A stretch of 50,298 nt of DNA, from assembly GCA_900552455.1 (NCBI GenBank), contig URZX01000017.1, positions 1-50,298 of the forward strand, written 5' to 3'. The first letter of the stretch is position 1. Each line of letters opens with the position of its first letter. The notes under the pieces are model-generated. The model was not told the DNA's origin. It made no database searches and was given only the letters and a program-made list of their open reading frames with translations. The translations under genes were made by a program, and so were the position numbers. Of the stretch, positions 50,268-50,298 are shown one piece after another. Origin of the DNA: an uncultured Peptococcaceae bacterium. Lineage in GTDB: Bacteria; Bacillota; Peptococcia; Peptococcales; Peptococcaceae.

Positions 50268-50298
50268 ATACTCGAAATAACAAAAATCGAGCCTACAC
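50251..50298. mobile_element. Terminal end of an IS3-like insertion sequence (rest lies right of the window)
   Basis: The sequence begins TGCTCCCCATAGAGTAGATA and continues with AAATAACAAAAAT. This is the reverse of the block at the left edge of the window, where TATCTACT and ATTTTTGTTATTT occur at the same spacing. Together they fit the left and right ends of one IS3-family element. The target duplication cannot be checked from one end. Confidence 0.6.

Overview
The window looks like chromosomal DNA of a low-to-mid GC anaerobic member of the Bacillota, most likely a Clostridia-type organism. The reasons are strong AGGAGG-type ribosome binding sites, extended -10 (TGnTATAAT) promoters, a SAM-I riboswitch, YtrA/GntR and XRE regulators, an ECF transporter, an AgrC/LytTR two-component pair, and a tRNA-Ala without an encoded CCA. 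The exact genus cannot be read from the sequence. Both edges carry related terminal sequences of what looks like an IS3-type insertion sequence (1-52 and 50251-50298), so the window is bounded by two copies of one repeat, as a contig broken at repeats would be.

Left part (74-13500): an M23 peptidase, a flavin reductase, a SEC-C/YkgJ metal-binding pair, and a five-gene minus-strand YtrA-type ABC operon. Then comes the most unusual block, 5966-13453. It is a tight plus-strand operon of a 1610-residue protein (HD phosphohydrolase, helical repeats, NadD-like nucleotidyltransferase, and a degenerate phosphoribosyltransferase-like C-terminal part), a lactate/malate-dehydrogenase-like protein with altered catalytic residues, a cysteine-cluster flavodoxin-like oxidoreductase, and a small membrane protein. 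This is my best candidate for an undescribed system, possibly one that handles NAD-like nucleotide cofactors.

Middle part (13500-23300): a DUF1016/YhcG nuclease gene flanked by a 26-bp direct repeat built on terminators; a TetR-controlled ABC exporter; an XRE/DUF3796-like pair with a perfect 11-bp operator dyad; citrate synthase; two HAD phosphatases with a GNAT acetyltransferase; and an AAA/DUF4143 ATPase whose promoter lies between two copies of a CATTGAAA-N24-TTTCAATG dyad. From 23360 to 31692 an AraC - ECF transporter - two ABC half-exporter cassette is bracketed by a remnant and a full copy of the same lipoprotein gene.

Right part (31700-50298): an XRE membrane regulator, ftsH with a small upstream partner, a family 8 glycosyltransferase, and a SAM-riboswitch-controlled methionine operon (metY-metA-metNIQ). 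These are followed by tRNA-Ala, a penicillin-binding-like protein that has lost its catalytic motifs, holA, and an AgrC-like kinase/LytTR regulator followed by a MacB/FtsX-type ABC transporter with candidate LytTR direct repeats. The last gene is a signal-peptide gene cut off by the right-hand insertion sequence.
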